Shown: positions 1 to 10,345, numbered from the stretch's first letter. The stretch: 33,736 bases of DNA from Tenacibaculum sp. (GCA_018456245.1 JAGYHQ010000016.1:1-33736), one strand, 5' to 3'. The notes: generated by a model from the letters alone, not told the origin. Program-made: numbers and translations.

Positions 1-1487
1 TTATAAACAACTACATAATTATCTTTATAAAATTTATTAGCAAAATCAACTAATTCTTTTTTAGTTATTTTCTTTAATTCGTCTAAAAATTTAACTTCAT
101 CAGCCCAATTTGTGTGATGAATAAATGAATTAAAGTATGCTGTTGCTAATTGAGTGCTGTTTTCCATTGATTTTGTTTGAGTTAACTTTAAATCATTTAC
201 AACAGCATTAATCATCCAATCTTCAAACTCTCCTTCTTTAAGTTTTTCAAGTTGAGATAAAATTAAATCTTTAACATCATCTAATGATTGACCTTGTTTT
301 GGCATTCCATAAAGAGTATGGAAACCATAATCATTTAAAAATATAGGATAACTTCCTGCTCGTTGAACTGCTTGTTTTTGATTTAAGTTTAAATCAATTA
401 ATCCTGCTTTTCCATTTGTTAAAATCATATCACATAAAGTAACAAATTTTTTATCTTCAGAATTTATTGAACCACTTCTAAATGCAATAGATATACTTTC
501 AGATGTTGGTCCAAATACCTCTCTTACAACTGGTTTTGTAATAGGTTCTTCTTTTGGCAAAACTGGATGCTCTAAATCTTTACGCTCCATTTTACCGAAA
601 GTTTCATTAATTTTTTTAATTGTAGAATCAAACTCTAAATCACCAACTAAAACAATAGCCATATTATTTGGTACATAATATTTATTAAAATAGTTATGAA
701 TATCAACCATTGAAGGATTTTTTAAATGCTCCCCTTTTCCAATTGTTGTTTGTTGCCCATATGGGTGATTTGGAAATAATCCATCAACCATTGCAGCAAA
801 AGATTTTCTTCCATCGTTATCTTGTCCTCTATTAAATTCTTCAAAAACTGCTTCTAATTCGGTATGAAATAAACGTAAAACTACTGTACTAAAACGTTCT
901 GATTCTAAATCAATCCACTTATTTAACTCATTTGCAGGAATTTTATTTTTATAAACAGTTTCTTCAAACCAAGTATGTGCATTAGTTCCTGTAGCACCAA
1001 GTGAGCCTACTAATTTATCATATTCATTAGCTATAGAATACTCTGATGCCTCTAAAGAAATTTCATCAATTTCTTTATATATTTCTTTCTTTTTTTCAGG
1101 ATTTTTTTCTTCTCTGTGTTTTTCGTATAAATCTGAAATTTTTTGAAGATATACTTTTTCCTTTTCCCAATTTTGTGTTCCTATTTTATGAGTTCCTTTA
1201 AACACCATATGCTCTAAATAATGAGCTAGCCCTGTTGATTCTTTTGGGTCATAATTTGAACCTGCTCTTACAGCTATAAAGGTTTGTATTTTAGGCTCAT
1301 CGGTATTTTTACTTAAATATACTTTTAGTCCGTTTTTTAAAGTGTATAAACGTAAACCTGTTGGGTCATTTGTTACTGTTTCGTATGAAAATCCATTTGC
1401 ATCAATCTTCTTTTCCATTTTTATCTCATCTTTTTTACATGCTGAAAGTATTATAAACAATACCCCAATATAAAATAACTTTTTCAT
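1..1487 (-). CDS. M16 family zinc metallopeptidase lipoprotein (C-terminus beyond window)
   Basis: This is an insulinase/pitrilysin-type peptidase, cut by the left window edge after about 495 codons. The N-terminus MKKLFYIGVLFIILSACKKD is a lipoprotein signal with a lipobox ending at Cys17, so the mature protein should be lipid-anchored, most likely in the periplasm or outer membrane. The inverted zinc motif HxxEH is HYLEH at residues 89-93. An acidic stretch about 75 residues later (FHTELEAVFEEFN) fits the third zinc ligand of the family. The ATG at 1487 is the only good start before the signal. Members of this family degrade peptides that enter the periplasm. It lies downstream of the lpxD-like gene on the same strand with a 66-base gap, and no terminator is visible between them. 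Confidence 0.9.
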   Translation of the reverse strand, partial: MKKLFYIGVLFIILSACKKDEIKMEKKIDANGFSYETVTNDPTGLRLYTLKNGLKVYLSKNTDEPKIQTFIAVRAGSNYDPKESTGLAHYLEHMVFKGTHKIGTQNWEKEKVYLQKISDLYEKHREEKNPEKKKEIYKEIDEISLEASEYSIANEYDKLVGSLGATGTNAHTWFEETVYKNKIPANELNKWIDLESERFSTVVLRLFHTELEAVFEEFNRGQDNDGRKSFAAMVDGLFPNHPYGQQTTIGKGEHLKNPSMVDIHNYFNKYYVPNNMAIVLVGDLEFDSTIKKINETFGKMERKDLEHPVLPKEEPITKPVVREVFGPTSESISIAFRSGSINSEDKKFVTLCDMILTNGKAGLIDLNLNQKQAVQRAGSYPIFLNDYGFHTLYGMPKQGQSLDDVKDLILSQLEKLKEGEFEDWMINAVVNDLKLTQTKSMENSTQLATAYFNSFIHHTNWADEVKFLDELKKITKKELVDFANKFYKDNYVVVY

Positions 1488-1553
1488 ATTTAATTTATTT
1501 AGTTTAGCTTTTTGTAGTAAAAAACTAATGTTTATACTTCCTAAAAAAATAGA

Positions 1554-2477
1554 TTAACTATTTTTTTGTTTAAGAAGCCTTTTAATTTGTGCTAATTCTT
1601 TTAATTTTTCTCTAGCTTCTTCTATAGGTGTACCAAAGTATTTTTTACCTCCTTCAATAGATTTTGTTACTCCTGTTTGCCCTAAAATAACAGCCTTTTT
1701 ACCAATAGTTATACCACTATTAGTTCCTACTTGCCCCCAAATAGTTACTTCGTCTTCAACAATAGTACAACCTGCAATTCCTACCTGTGCCGCTATTAAA
1801 CATTTTTCTCCAATAATAGTATCGTGCCCAATATGTACTTGGTTATCTATTTTTGTTCCTTTACCAATAGTTGTATCGCCCGTTACTCCCCTATCAATAG
1901 TACATGATGCTCCTAATTCAACATTATCTTTAAGCACCACTCTACCACCTGATAATAATCTATCAAAGCCGTCTTCACGGTTTTTATAATAAAAAGCATC
2001 ACTTCCTAAAACCGTATTACTTTGAATAATTACATTATTACCAATAACGCAATTATTATTTATTGATACATTAGAATGAATAACACAATTATCTCCAATA
2101 ACAACATTTTCTCCAATAAATACATTGGGTTGAACAATGGTGTTTTTACCAATAATTGCAGTGTCAGCAATACTATTTTTAGATGCTATAAACGGATTAA
2201 AATATTTTGTGATTTTATTAAAATCTCTAAAAGGATCATCAGAAATTAGTAATGCTTTACCCTCTGGGCAATCTACCTTTTTATTAATTAGAATGGTAGT
2301 TGCTTTAGATTTTAATGCCTTATCATAATATTTTTCGTTGTCAACAAAAACAATATCTCCTTCTTCTACTACATGAATTTCATTAATTCCTGTAATTAAA
2401 AAATTGGGAGAGCCAACAAAACTAACCGACAACAAATTAGCTATTTGTTGTAAAGTTTGAGGTTTTTTAAATTTCAT
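1554..2477 (-). CDS. LpxD-like UDP-3-O-acylglucosamine N-acyltransferase paralogue
   Basis: A 307-residue left-handed beta-helix acyltransferase. It has a short N-terminal LpxD-like domain (about residues 1-100) followed by many hexapeptide repeats of the form [IV]GxNxx. The helix contains [19 protein letters not shown], which places a His where LpxD carries its catalytic base. It is a second, shorter and diverged copy beside the 347-residue LpxD at 5264-6307. Bacteroidota often carry such a second copy after efp; whether it acylates the same lipid A precursor or a different sugar cannot be read from sequence. It is 15 bases downstream of efp and probably co-transcribed with it. Confidence 0.8.
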   Translation of the reverse strand: MKFKKPQTLQQIANLLSVSFVGSPNFLITGINEIHVVEEGDIVFVDNEKYYDKALKSKATTILINKKVDCPEGKALLISDDPFRDFNKITKYFNPFIASKNSIADTAIIGKNTIVQPNVFIGENVVIGDNCVIHSNVSINNNCVIGNNVIIQSNTVLGSDAFYYKNREDGFDRLLSGGRVVLKDNVELGASCTIDRGVTGDTTIGKGTKIDNQVHIGHDTIIGEKCLIAAQVGIAGCTIVEDEVTIWGQVGTNSGITIGKKAVILGQTGVTKSIEGGKKYFGTPIEEAREKLKELAQIKRLLKQKNS

Positions 2478-2492
2478 ATAAAAAGAGAGTCT

Positions 2493-3059
2493 CTATTCTT
2501 TAATTCTTTCAGTATAAGCTCCTTTTTCAGTATCAATTTTAATTTTATCTCCTTCATTTATAAATAAAGGAACGTTTATTCTTGCCCCTGTTTCAACAGT
2601 TGCTGGCTTCGTTGCGTTTGTTGCAGTATTTCCTTTAACACCAGGTTCTGTATGAGTAACTTCCAAGATTACGTGTGATGGCATTTCTACTGATAATGGC
2701 ATACCATCTTCTGTATTTATTAAAATTGTTACAATTTCCCCTTCTTTCATTAAATCAGGTGAATCTAAAGCTGATTTTTGTAAAGAAATTTGATTATAAT
2801 CTTCAGTATTCATAAAATGATAAGTTTCCCCCTCTGGATATAAAAACTGAAATTTATGAGTTTCTACACGAATATCTTCAATTTTATGTCCTGCTGAAAA
2901 TGTATTATCAATAGTTTTACCTGTTGTTACACTTTTTAATTTTGTTCTTACAAAAGCAGGTCCTTTACCTGGTTTTACATGTAAAAATTCAATAATTTTA
3001 TAAATATCATGATTAAATTTTATACATAATCCTTTTTTAATATCTGATGTTGTTGCCAT
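2493..3059 (-). CDS. efp: Translation elongation factor P
   Basis: A 188-residue protein with the usual three beta-barrel domains of EF-P, which relieves ribosomes stalled at polyproline stretches. The conserved loop near the tip of domain I reads KPGKGPAF, with Lys32 at the position modified in other bacteria. No EpmA/EpmB-type modification gene is in this window. Length is normal for the family. It sits between lpxA (36 bases upstream) and the lpxD-like gene (15 bases downstream), so it is probably transcribed with the lipid A genes. Confidence 0.96.
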   Translation of the reverse strand: MATTSDIKKGLCIKFNHDIYKIIEFLHVKPGKGPAFVRTKLKSVTTGKTIDNTFSAGHKIEDIRVETHKFQFLYPEGETYHFMNTEDYNQISLQKSALDSPDLMKEGEIVTILINTEDGMPLSVEMPSHVILEVTHTEPGVKGNTATNATKPATVETGARINVPLFINEGDKIKIDTEKGAYTERIKE

Positions 3060-3095
3060 ATTTTATTGTTTTAATATTATTTATAACAGAGGAAA

Positions 3096-3875
3096 TTATT
3101 GACCGTATCCACGCATAATTCCTCGTTGTGAATTTACTATAAAATTAATAATTTCATCTCGTTCAGGTGTTGCCTCTAATTCTGCTTCTACATATTCAAC
3201 TGCCTGTGTATTATTATAATTTTTTTGAAAAATTATACGATAAATATCTTGAATTTCTCTAATTTTTTCTGTGGTAAAACCTCTTCTTCGTAACCCAATA
3301 GAATTAATACCCACATAAGATAATGGCTCACGAGCTGCTTTAACATAAGGAGGAACATCTTTACGTACCAATGAACCACCTGTTACAAAAGCATGGCTAC
3401 CAACCGATGCAAATTGATGAACAGCAACCATACCTGCCAATATTACATTATCTTGAATATTTACATGCCCTGCCAAAGTTGTATTATTTGAGAAAATACA
3501 ATTATCCCCCACAATACAATCATGAGCAATATGGCAATATGCCATAATTAAACAGTTATTGCCAATTTTTGTTTTCATTCTATCAGTAGTACCTCTATTA
3601 ATGGTAACACATTCACGAATGGTAACATTATCCCCTATCTCAACTGTTGTATCTTCATCATTATATTTTAAGTCTTGTGGAATTGCTGAAATTACAGCCC
3701 CAGGGAAAATACGACAGTTTTTACCTATACGAGCACCTTCCATGATGGTTACATTTGAACCTATCCACGTTCCTTCTCCTATTTCAACATTTGAATGAAT
3801 TGTTGTAAAAGGCTCAATAACTACATTTCTTGCAACTTTTGCTTGTGGATGTACGTATGCTAATGGTTGATTCAT
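3096..3875 (-). CDS. lpxA: Acyl-ACP--UDP-N-acetylglucosamine O-acyltransferase LpxA
   Basis: Catalyses the first step of lipid A synthesis: transfer of a 3-hydroxyacyl chain from ACP to the 3-OH of UDP-GlcNAc in the cytoplasm. The 259-residue sequence is hexapeptide repeats for about 190 residues followed by a helical C-terminal domain. The segment YCHIAHDCIVGDNC carries the expected catalytic His, and GLRRRGF near residue 195 is typical of the LpxA C-terminal domain. It begins 4 bases after the end of lpxC/fabZ, so translation is likely coupled. Confidence 0.96.
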   Translation of the reverse strand: MNQPLAYVHPQAKVARNVVIEPFTTIHSNVEIGEGTWIGSNVTIMEGARIGKNCRIFPGAVISAIPQDLKYNDEDTTVEIGDNVTIRECVTINRGTTDRMKTKIGNNCLIMAYCHIAHDCIVGDNCIFSNNTTLAGHVNIQDNVILAGMVAVHQFASVGSHAFVTGGSLVRKDVPPYVKAAREPLSYVGINSIGLRRRGFTTEKIREIQDIYRIIFQKNYNNTQAVEYVEAELEATPERDEIINFIVNSQRGIMRGYGQ

Positions 3876-3879
3876 AATC

Positions 3880-5271
3880 TTAATTAATTCTTGATATTTG
3901 TGCCATTAATTCGGCTTCTGCTACTAATTTACCATTTGCATAAGCGTAGGCTTGCATATGACAAATTCCTCTACGTATAGGAGTTATTAATTCGGCTTTA
4001 AAAATTAAAGTATCACCTGGCAATACTTTTTGTTTAAACTTAACATTATCCATTTTCATAAAATAAGTTAAGTAATTTTCAGGGTCTGGTACCGTACTTA
4101 AAACTAAAACTCCTCCACATTGTGCCATTGCTTCTACTTGTAAAACCCCTGGCATTACTGGTGAATCAGGAAAATGCCCAACAAAAAAACTTTCATTCAT
4201 TGTAACATTTTTCATTCCTACCACGTGTTTATCAGATAATTCTATAATTCTATCAATTAATAAAAATGGCGGACGATGTGGCAGAATATCCATAATTTTA
4301 TGAATATCCATTAAAGGCTCTTTATTTAAATCAACATTAGGAACATTATTTCTTTTTTCAAGTTTAATGTGTTTTGCTAATTTTTTAGCAAACATTGTGT
4401 TTACTAAATGCCCCGGTTTGTTAGCAATTACTTTACCTCTAATTCGTGTACCTACTAAAGCTAAATCTCCTATAACATCTAACAATTTATGGCGGGCAGC
4501 CTCATTTGCCCAACGTAATTCAAGATTATCAAGAACTCCGTTAGGTTTAATTTTTATATCCTCTTTATTAAATGCCTTTTTTAGTTTTTCAGTTGTTGCT
4601 TCAGATAATTCTTTATCAACATATACAATGGCATTATTTAAATCTCCTCCTTTTATTAAGTTATTTTCTAATAACATTTCAATTTCATGTAAAAAACTGA
4701 ATGTTCTTGCCTCAGAAATTTCTTCCTTAAAATCAGAAATTGTGTTTAATGTAGCATTTTGAGTTCCTAATATTTTAGTACCAAAATCTACCATTGTTGT
4801 TACTTGGTATTCATCAGCAGGCATTAAAATTATTTCACTTCCTGTTTTTTCATCTTTATAAGAAATAATACTTTTTACAACATATTCCTCTACCTCTGCA
4901 TCTTGCTCTGTAATTCCTGCTTTTTCAAGAGCTTCTATAAAATATTTAGATGAACCATCCATTATTGGCGGCTCAGAAGCGTCTATTTCAATTAATAAAT
5001 TATCTATATTTAAACCTACCGCTGCAGCTAATACGTGTTCAGATGTGTTTATTTGAACACCATTGCGTTCCATATTTGTACCACGCTGAGTGCTTGTTAC
5101 ATATTCCGCTTTTGCCTCAATTATAGGTTGCCCTTCTAAATCAACTCTTTTAAAAGCAAAGCCGTGATTTATAGGTGCTGGCTTAAATGTTAATGTTACT
5201 TTATTTCCCGTATGTAAACCTACGCCTGATAAAGTAACTTCGTTTTTAATTGTGTTCTGTTTTCTACTCAT
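3880..5271 (-). CDS. lpxC/fabZ: Bifunctional LpxC deacetylase / FabZ 3-hydroxyacyl-ACP dehydratase
   Basis: A natural fusion of two enzymes, 463 residues long. Residues 1 to about 310 are LpxC, the zinc-dependent deacetylase that commits UDP-acyl-GlcNAc to lipid A. Visible are SEHVLAA (zinc His79), DGSSKYF, and HKLLDVIGD (zinc ligands near residue 260). Residues from about 320 are FabZ, with [12 protein letters not shown] and [20 protein letters not shown] carrying the catalytic His and Glu. The fusion is characteristic of Bacteroidota. It links two enzymes that compete for, or act on, 3-hydroxyacyl chains. The start overlaps the end of lpxD by 8 bases. Confidence 0.97.
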   Translation of the reverse strand: MSRKQNTIKNEVTLSGVGLHTGNKVTLTFKPAPINHGFAFKRVDLEGQPIIEAKAEYVTSTQRGTNMERNGVQINTSEHVLAAAVGLNIDNLLIEIDASEPPIMDGSSKYFIEALEKAGITEQDAEVEEYVVKSIISYKDEKTGSEIILMPADEYQVTTMVDFGTKILGTQNATLNTISDFKEEISEARTFSFLHEIEMLLENNLIKGGDLNNAIVYVDKELSEATTEKLKKAFNKEDIKIKPNGVLDNLELRWANEAARHKLLDVIGDLALVGTRIRGKVIANKPGHLVNTMFAKKLAKHIKLEKRNNVPNVDLNKEPLMDIHKIMDILPHRPPFLLIDRIIELSDKHVVGMKNVTMNESFFVGHFPDSPVMPGVLQVEAMAQCGGVLVLSTVPDPENYLTYFMKMDNVKFKQKVLPGDTLIFKAELITPIRRGICHMQAYAYANGKLVAEAELMAQISRIN

Positions 5272-6307
5272 TCCCTGATTTTTGAGTATTATTATATTCT
5301 TTTTCTAATTTATTTACTACTGATACTATTTTAGGTAAATTTCTAAAATAAACATATGACTTATTAAAATCAGGATATGAAAAGGCAGGAGTTCCCTGAA
5401 CTATTTCTCCATCTTTTAAACTTTTTGAAATACCTGACTGTGCCTGAACTTGTAAATTATTACCTAATGTTAAATGTCCTACAATTCCTACTTGCCCTCC
5501 AATAATACAACTCTCTCCTACTTTAGTAGATCCTGCTATTCCTGTTTGGGAAGCTATAACTGTATTTTTACCAATTTCAACATTATGAGCAATTTGAATT
5601 TGATTATCTAATTTAACCCCTTTTCTAATAATTGTTGAACCTAATGTGGCTCTGTCAATAGTAGAATTTGCTCCTATTTCAACATTATCTTCAATAACTA
5701 CGTTTCCTATTTGTGGAACGGCTTTATATTCTCCGTTTTCATCAGGAGCATAACCAAATCCGTCAGCACCAATTACTACACCCGAAAATATTTTACAATT
5801 TTTACCAATTACAGTTTCAGAATGTATTTTTACACCTGAAAAAATAGTTGTATTGTCTTCAATTACAACATTATCTCCAATATATGAATGTGGGTATATT
5901 TTTACGTTATTCCCTATTTTTACATTTTCCCCAATGTATGAAAATGCTCCTATGTATTCATCAGTTCCTATGGTTGCACTTTCTGAAATAAAATGAGGAT
6001 TTTCTCTTCCAACCTTATTATTTTTTACCTGATTGTAAAATTCTAACAATTTAGAAAATGATTTATAAGCATCATCAACCTTAATTAAAGTAGCAGTAAT
6101 TTCCTTTTCAGGATTAAAACTTTTATTTACTATAACTATTGAAGCCTTAGTAGTGTATATATATGGGTTATATTTAGGGTTTGCTAAAAAAGTTAACGAA
6201 CCTTCTTCCCCTTCCTCTATTTTAGAAAGTTTAGAAACTTCAATTTCAGGATTTCCTACAATTTCCCCTTCTAACGTATCTGCTATTTGTTGTGCTTTAA
6301 ATTTCAT
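5264..6307 (-). CDS. lpxD: UDP-3-O-(3-hydroxyacyl)glucosamine N-acyltransferase LpxD
   Basis: Third enzyme of lipid A synthesis, adding the N-linked 3-hydroxyacyl chain. The 347-residue protein has the uridine-binding N-terminal domain (about 1-105), a hexapeptide beta-helix with [19 protein letters not shown] (catalytic His region), and a C-terminal helical tail. I start at the ATG at 6307 (MKFKAQQ); a reading frame extended three codons upstream would begin with TTG and has nothing to support it. The paralogue at 1554-2477 also begins MKFKKPQ, which supports this start. It overlaps lpxC/fabZ and lies 33 bases after the HD gene. Confidence 0.95.
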   Translation of the reverse strand: MKFKAQQIADTLEGEIVGNPEIEVSKLSKIEEGEEGSLTFLANPKYNPYIYTTKASIVIVNKSFNPEKEITATLIKVDDAYKSFSKLLEFYNQVKNNKVGRENPHFISESATIGTDEYIGAFSYIGENVKIGNNVKIYPHSYIGDNVVIEDNTTIFSGVKIHSETVIGKNCKIFSGVVIGADGFGYAPDENGEYKAVPQIGNVVIEDNVEIGANSTIDRATLGSTIIRKGVKLDNQIQIAHNVEIGKNTVIASQTGIAGSTKVGESCIIGGQVGIVGHLTLGNNLQVQAQSGISKSLKDGEIVQGTPAFSYPDFNKSYVYFRNLPKIVSVVNKLEKEYNNTQKSGNE

Positions 6308-6340
6308 AGATTGCAAAAGTAATTATTTTTTGTTTAATCT

Positions 6341-7579
6341 CTAAGTTAATATGTATTTCTTCGGGTAACATATGTAATATTTTACAACGGGTTTAGATAA
6401 AGTTTGTAAATTTAATTGGTCTGATGCCTTTACAATATCTTTTAATTCCCTTTTTTTAGTAAGTATTTTTATAGGTTTGTTACAATCATATGCCTGATTT
6501 TTTACTTTATTTGAAAAAACAAAATAATGTAAATCTTCTTCATTTACATTAAGTTCATTTTTCAATTCCGTTTTTATCTTATTTATAAAGTTATCAGTAA
6601 ATTGTTCATCTCTAATTTCAACTTTTAATAAATTCCTATAAATTATCATTTCTGATAATTTAGATAAAATAACATCATCATTATTTATCCATTCTTTAAT
6701 TGATGAAAAAACATCATAATCATCTAATTTAGAAAAATATTCAAGTGTTTCATCAGTAAAATTATCTTCTAAAATTTCATTATATAAAAAATATTTTAGT
6801 GCTGAACTTGCAGGTAAATCAAATCCTTTTTTAATTAATTCTTTGGCTCTTTTCAATACTTTTACAAGCATTGCTTCTGCTACCAAACAAGTTTTATGCA
6901 AGTAAACTTGCCAATACATTAATCTACGAGCTATAATAAAGTTTTCAACGGAGTAAATCCCTTTTTCTTCTATAACCAATTCATCATTTTTTACATTCAT
7001 CATTGCTATTAATCTATCAGAAGAAATATTACCCTCTTTAACCCCTGTGTAAAAGCTATCACGTTTTAAATAATCTAACCTATCAACATCTAACTGACTT
7101 GAAATTAATTGATAAAAGAATTTTCTATGGTATTTTTGCTCAAAAATATTAATAGCCAAATCTAATTTTCCGTTAAATTCTTTATTTAATTTTTTCATAA
7201 ATTTTAAGGAAATTTCTTCGTGTGAAATTCCTTCAACAATACTATGTTCCAAAGCGTGAGAAAATGCTCCGTGACCAATATCATGCAATAAAATGGCTAT
7301 ATATAAAGCGTTTGCTTCCTCTTCACTTATTTTAACTCCTTTTGTTTTCAATGTAGAAACTGCTTTTTGCATTAAATACATACAACCAATAGCATGATGA
7401 AACCGCGTATGATTAGCCCCTGGGTATATTAAATTAGACATTCCCATTTGAGTTACCCTACGTAAACGCTGAAAATAACGATGTTCTATTATATCAAAAA
7501 TTAGTGCATTAGGTATTGTAACAAACCCGTAAATAGGGTCGTTTATTATTTTAAGTTTATTTGTTTTCTCTTCTTTCAA
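6341..7579 (-). CDS. HD-domain phosphohydrolase (dGTPase-like/SAMHD1-like)
   Basis: A 412-residue protein with HD-superfamily metal ligands: TRFHHAIG (about residues 58-65), HDIGHGAFSH (99-108) and QLDVDRLDYL (162-171, Asp166). The conserved opening LKIINDPIYGFVTIP is typical of a Bacteroidota family annotated as HD phosphohydrolase; the substrate is unknown, perhaps a nucleotide. The reading frame has a stop just upstream and no ATG before the conserved start, so translation most likely begins at TTG 7579-7577. It is the first gene of the minus-strand lipid A block and is divergent from porX across 131 bases. Confidence 0.85.
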   Translation of the reverse strand: MKEEKTNKLKIINDPIYGFVTIPNALIFDIIEHRYFQRLRRVTQMGMSNLIYPGANHTRFHHAIGCMYLMQKAVSTLKTKGVKISEEEANALYIAILLHDIGHGAFSHALEHSIVEGISHEEISLKFMKKLNKEFNGKLDLAINIFEQKYHRKFFYQLISSQLDVDRLDYLKRDSFYTGVKEGNISSDRLIAMMNVKNDELVIEEKGIYSVENFIIARRLMYWQVYLHKTCLVAEAMLVKVLKRAKELIKKGFDLPASSALKYFLYNEILEDNFTDETLEYFSKLDDYDVFSSIKEWINNDDVILSKLSEMIIYRNLLKVEIRDEQFTDNFINKIKTELKNELNVNEEDLHYFVFSNKVKNQAYDCNKPIKILTKKRELKDIVKASDQLNLQTLSKPVVKYYICYPKKYILT

Positions 7580-7710
7580 AGTATTTATAAATTAAAAGAC
7601 GAATTTCACTAATTATAATGAATAACACAAGAATAATTAACGTAATTTTAAGGTTTTTAATAACAACAAAATCAATTTTAAACGTTTTATTTGAATACAA
7701 ATACTAAGTT

Positions 7711-9258
7711 ATGAAAAAAATAGATATTCTTTGGGTTGATGATGAAATAGATTTATTAAAACCTCACATAATTTTTTTAGAGAAAAAAAATTATAATGTT
7801 ACTACTTGTACAAATGGTTTAGATGCTATTGATTTTGTTGAAAAACAAAATTTTGATATAGTTTTTTTAGATGAAAATATGCCCGGAATTACAGGTTTAG
7901 AAACCATTGGAAAAATAAAACAAATAAAAAACAATCTTCCTATTGTTATGATTACCAAAAGTGAGGAAGAATATATTATGGAAGATGCTATTGGCTCTAA
8001 AATAGCCGATTACTTAATAAAACCTGTTAATCCTAATCAAATTTTATTAAGTTTAAAGAAGATTTTAGATAACAATCGTTTAGTATCCGACAAAACTACT
8101 TCTAATTATCAGCAAGAATTTAGGAAAATATCAATGGATTTATCTATGGTAAGTTCATATGAAGAATGGGTTGATTTATATAAAAGAATAATTCATTGGG
8201 AGTTAGAATTAGAGAATGTTAATGATAGTGGAATGTTAGAAATTTTGGAAAGCCAAAAAATAGAAGCAAATTCCTTATTTTTTAAATTCATTAAAAAAAA
8301 TTATCAAAATTGGCTTAATAATGATGATTGCCCTACTTTTTCACATACACTTTTTAAAAATTATGTAGTTCCTAATTTAAGCAAAGATAAAGGGATTTTA
8401 ATGATTGTTATTGACAATCTTCGTTACGACCAATATCGTATTTTAGAACCTTTTATAAATAATCATTACAAAAAAGAAGAAGAAAATTCTTATTGTAGTA
8501 TTTTACCAACTTCAACTCAATATGCCCGTAATGCTATTTTTTCAGGATTAATGCCTTCAGAAATGGAAAAACATCATCCTAATTTATGGAAAAATGACAT
8601 TGATGAAGACGGAAAAAATTTATATGAAGCCGAGTTCTTAGAAAGCCAAATAAAAAGATTAAAATTAAATATTAAATACGAATATTATAAAATTACATCT
8701 TTAAAAAGCGGAAAAGAGCTTGCAGAAAACTACAATAAAACCAAACAAAACGATTTAACCGTGGTTGTTTACAATTTTGTAGATATGCTTTCTCACTCAA
8801 AAACTGAAATGGAAGTAATAAAAGAGTTAGCAGGTGATGATAAAGCATACCGTTCATTAACAGTTAGTTGGTTTAAAAACTCTCCATTATTTGAAATTAT
8901 TCAAAAAGCACAAAAATTAGGACAAAAATTAATTATAACTACCGACCACGGTACGATAAACTGTAAAAAACCTACCAAAGTAATTGGGGATAAGAATATA
9001 AGTTCTAATTTACGTTATAAAACAGGGCGTAGCTTATCTTATGAAGAAAAAGATGTGTTTGCGGTAAAAAATCCTAAAGATATATTTTTACCAAACATAA
9101 CTATTAACAGTCCTTTTATTTTTGCTAAAGAAGACTTGTTTTTTGCTTACCCTAATAACTACAATCATTTTGTAAAATATTATCGTAATACGTATCAACA
9201 CGGAGGTATATCATTAGAAGAAATGATTATTCCTTGTGCTATTTATAACCCAAAGTAA
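7711..9258 (+). CDS. porX: PorX, T9SS response regulator with PglZ/alkaline-phosphatase-like domain
   Basis: A 515-residue two-domain protein. Residues 1-120 form a CheY-like receiver: acidic pair D10/D11, phosphoacceptor Asp54 (VFLDENMPG), Thr82 and Lys104 (KPVNP). Residues from about 200 form a PglZ-type domain of the alkaline phosphatase superfamily, with likely metal ligands around VIDNLRYD (Asp235), PTSTQYAR (about 267-273) and TTDHGTINC. PorX, with histidine kinase PorY and sigma factor SigP, controls type IX secretion genes, and the C-terminal domain of characterised PorX is reported to act on oligonucleotides. The kinase is not in the window. The neighbour tsaE follows after 46 bases. 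Confidence 0.93.
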   Translation: MKKIDILWVDDEIDLLKPHIIFLEKKNYNVTTCTNGLDAIDFVEKQNFDIVFLDENMPGITGLETIGKIKQIKNNLPIVMITKSEEEYIMEDAIGSKIADYLIKPVNPNQILLSLKKILDNNRLVSDKTTSNYQQEFRKISMDLSMVSSYEEWVDLYKRIIHWELELENVNDSGMLEILESQKIEANSLFFKFIKKNYQNWLNNDDCPTFSHTLFKNYVVPNLSKDKGILMIVIDNLRYDQYRILEPFINNHYKKEEENSYCSILPTSTQYARNAIFSGLMPSEMEKHHPNLWKNDIDEDGKNLYEAEFLESQIKRLKLNIKYEYYKITSLKSGKELAENYNKTKQNDLTVVVYNFVDMLSHSKTEMEVIKELAGDDKAYRSLTVSWFKNSPLFEIIQKAQKLGQKLIITTDHGTINCKKPTKVIGDKNISSNLRYKTGRSLSYEEKDVFAVKNPKDIFLPNITINSPFIFAKEDLFFAYPNNYNHFVKYYRNTYQHGGISLEEMIIPCAIYNPK

Positions 9259-9304
9259 AATTTATTAAAAATATTATTACTTTTACGCTATATATTTTTA
9301 TGAT

Positions 9305-9718
9305 ATGAATATAGATTATTCTTTAGAAGATTTAAATACAATTGCTAAGAAAATTATAGCCTCTGCAAAACATAAAATTTTATTATTTTATGGGGAAATG
9401 GGAGCTGGTAAAACTACACTTATAAAAGAAATATGTAAGGAATTAAATATTGAAGATGTATCACACTCCCCTACTTTTTCATTAGTTAATGAATATAAAA
9501 CAGCAGATAACAATACCGTTTATCATTTTGATTTATATAGAATTGAAGACGAAGAAGAAGCCTACAATATAGGAATTGAAGATTATTTGTATAGCAATAA
9601 TTGGTGTTTAATTGAATGGGCAGAAAATATTGAAAATTTACTTCCACAAGAAACTACTTCTATTTATATTACAAAATTAGATGAAACTAATAGAAATATT
9701 AAATTAGAAAATAGTTAA
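9305..9718 (+). CDS. tsaE: tRNA threonylcarbamoyladenosine biosynthesis ATPase TsaE
   Basis: A 137-residue P-loop ATPase of the TsaE family, needed with TsaB and TsaD for the t6A modification of ANN-decoding tRNAs. Walker A is GEMGAGKTTL (about residues 29-38), followed by SHSPTFSLVNEY and the late motif LIEWAENI, all typical. Length is normal. A TACTTTTA element at 9278-9285 differs from the TAnnTTTG -7 consensus by one base and could give it its own promoter, but readthrough from porX is equally possible. Confidence 0.95.
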   Translation: MNIDYSLEDLNTIAKKIIASAKHKILLFYGEMGAGKTTLIKEICKELNIEDVSHSPTFSLVNEYKTADNNTVYHFDLYRIEDEEEAYNIGIEDYLYSNNWCLIEWAENIENLLPQETTSIYITKLDETNRNIKLENS

Positions 9719-9731
9719 ATAAAAAAGAAAT

Positions 9732-10331
9732 TTAATCCATATTCCAAACGGATTTAAAACTTGTTTTAAAAGATTTATTTAATAAGTAACTTTGTAATAG
9801 TTCTATTCGTTTTTTTCCTGATGGATGTGTAAAACTACCACTACCTAACAAGTTTTCTAATTCTGAAAAATTTTTAATAATTACCTCTTTTTGTTTTGGT
9901 AGATTTTTGCCTATTAAATATAAGGCTATTAAATCGGCTAAATATTCGGCTTTTTTATAGGTATTTGTGGTTGTTCCTTTTGGAATTTCACTACCTAAAT
10001 TAAACTTTTTTGCTTGACTTAAAGTAACAATATGCCCTACTTCGTGAAAAAGTGTAAATATTTGAATATATTCATCTTTACAATCAACTAATCCTTGGCT
10101 TACCTCAACATAACCAAATGATGCCCCTGCATTTATAGATTTATCTTCCTTATCTATTTTAAACTCTGTAGGAATATCAACCTCTTTATAATTAGCTGTA
10201 AAAACAGGTCTTATTTTTGTTAAATATAAGGTTTTAAGTCTGTCTTCTTTGGTTATAACATTTTCAGATTTTTCATCTGTATTATTACAGCTACAAAAAA
10301 TAAGTGTAAAGAAAATTAAAAAATATTTCAT
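9732..10331 (-). CDS. Small lipoprotein with HExxH metallopeptidase motif
   Basis: A 199-residue protein that begins with a lipoprotein signal (KYFLIFFTLIFCSCNN, lipid Cys about 15). The centre carries FHEVGHIV, a zinc HExxH motif, followed about 35 residues later by AEYLADLIAL, where a Glu or Asp could be the third ligand as in gluzincins. I do not recognise a named family; it resembles minimal M48-like or DUF2268-like surface proteases. It lies 54 bases after the lipoprotein gene at 10386-11375, but a hairpin terminator separates them, so it may be expressed weakly by readthrough or from its own promoter. It converges on tsaE with a 13-base gap. Confidence 0.7.
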   Translation of the reverse strand: MKYFLIFFTLIFCSCNNTDEKSENVITKEDRLKTLYLTKIRPVFTANYKEVDIPTEFKIDKEDKSINAGASFGYVEVSQGLVDCKDEYIQIFTLFHEVGHIVTLSQAKKFNLGSEIPKGTTTNTYKKAEYLADLIALYLIGKNLPKQKEVIIKNFSELENLLGSGSFTHPSGKKRIELLQSYLLNKSFKTSFKSVWNMD

Positions 10332-10345
10332 TTTATTATAAAATT

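Noticed and set aside
4367..4762. 131-codon frame antisense to lpxC/fabZ
   Set aside because: A shadow of the conserved LpxC codons; no family resemblance.
5264..6316. LpxD starting at TTG 6316
   Set aside because: ATG 6307 gives MKFKAQQ, matching the paralogue's start; the upstream codons have no support.
9732..10331. The HExxH lipoprotein as a member of the SusC/SusD operon
   Set aside because: A strong hairpin terminator at 10346-10375 lies between them, so co-transcription is not assumed; kept as a neighbour only.
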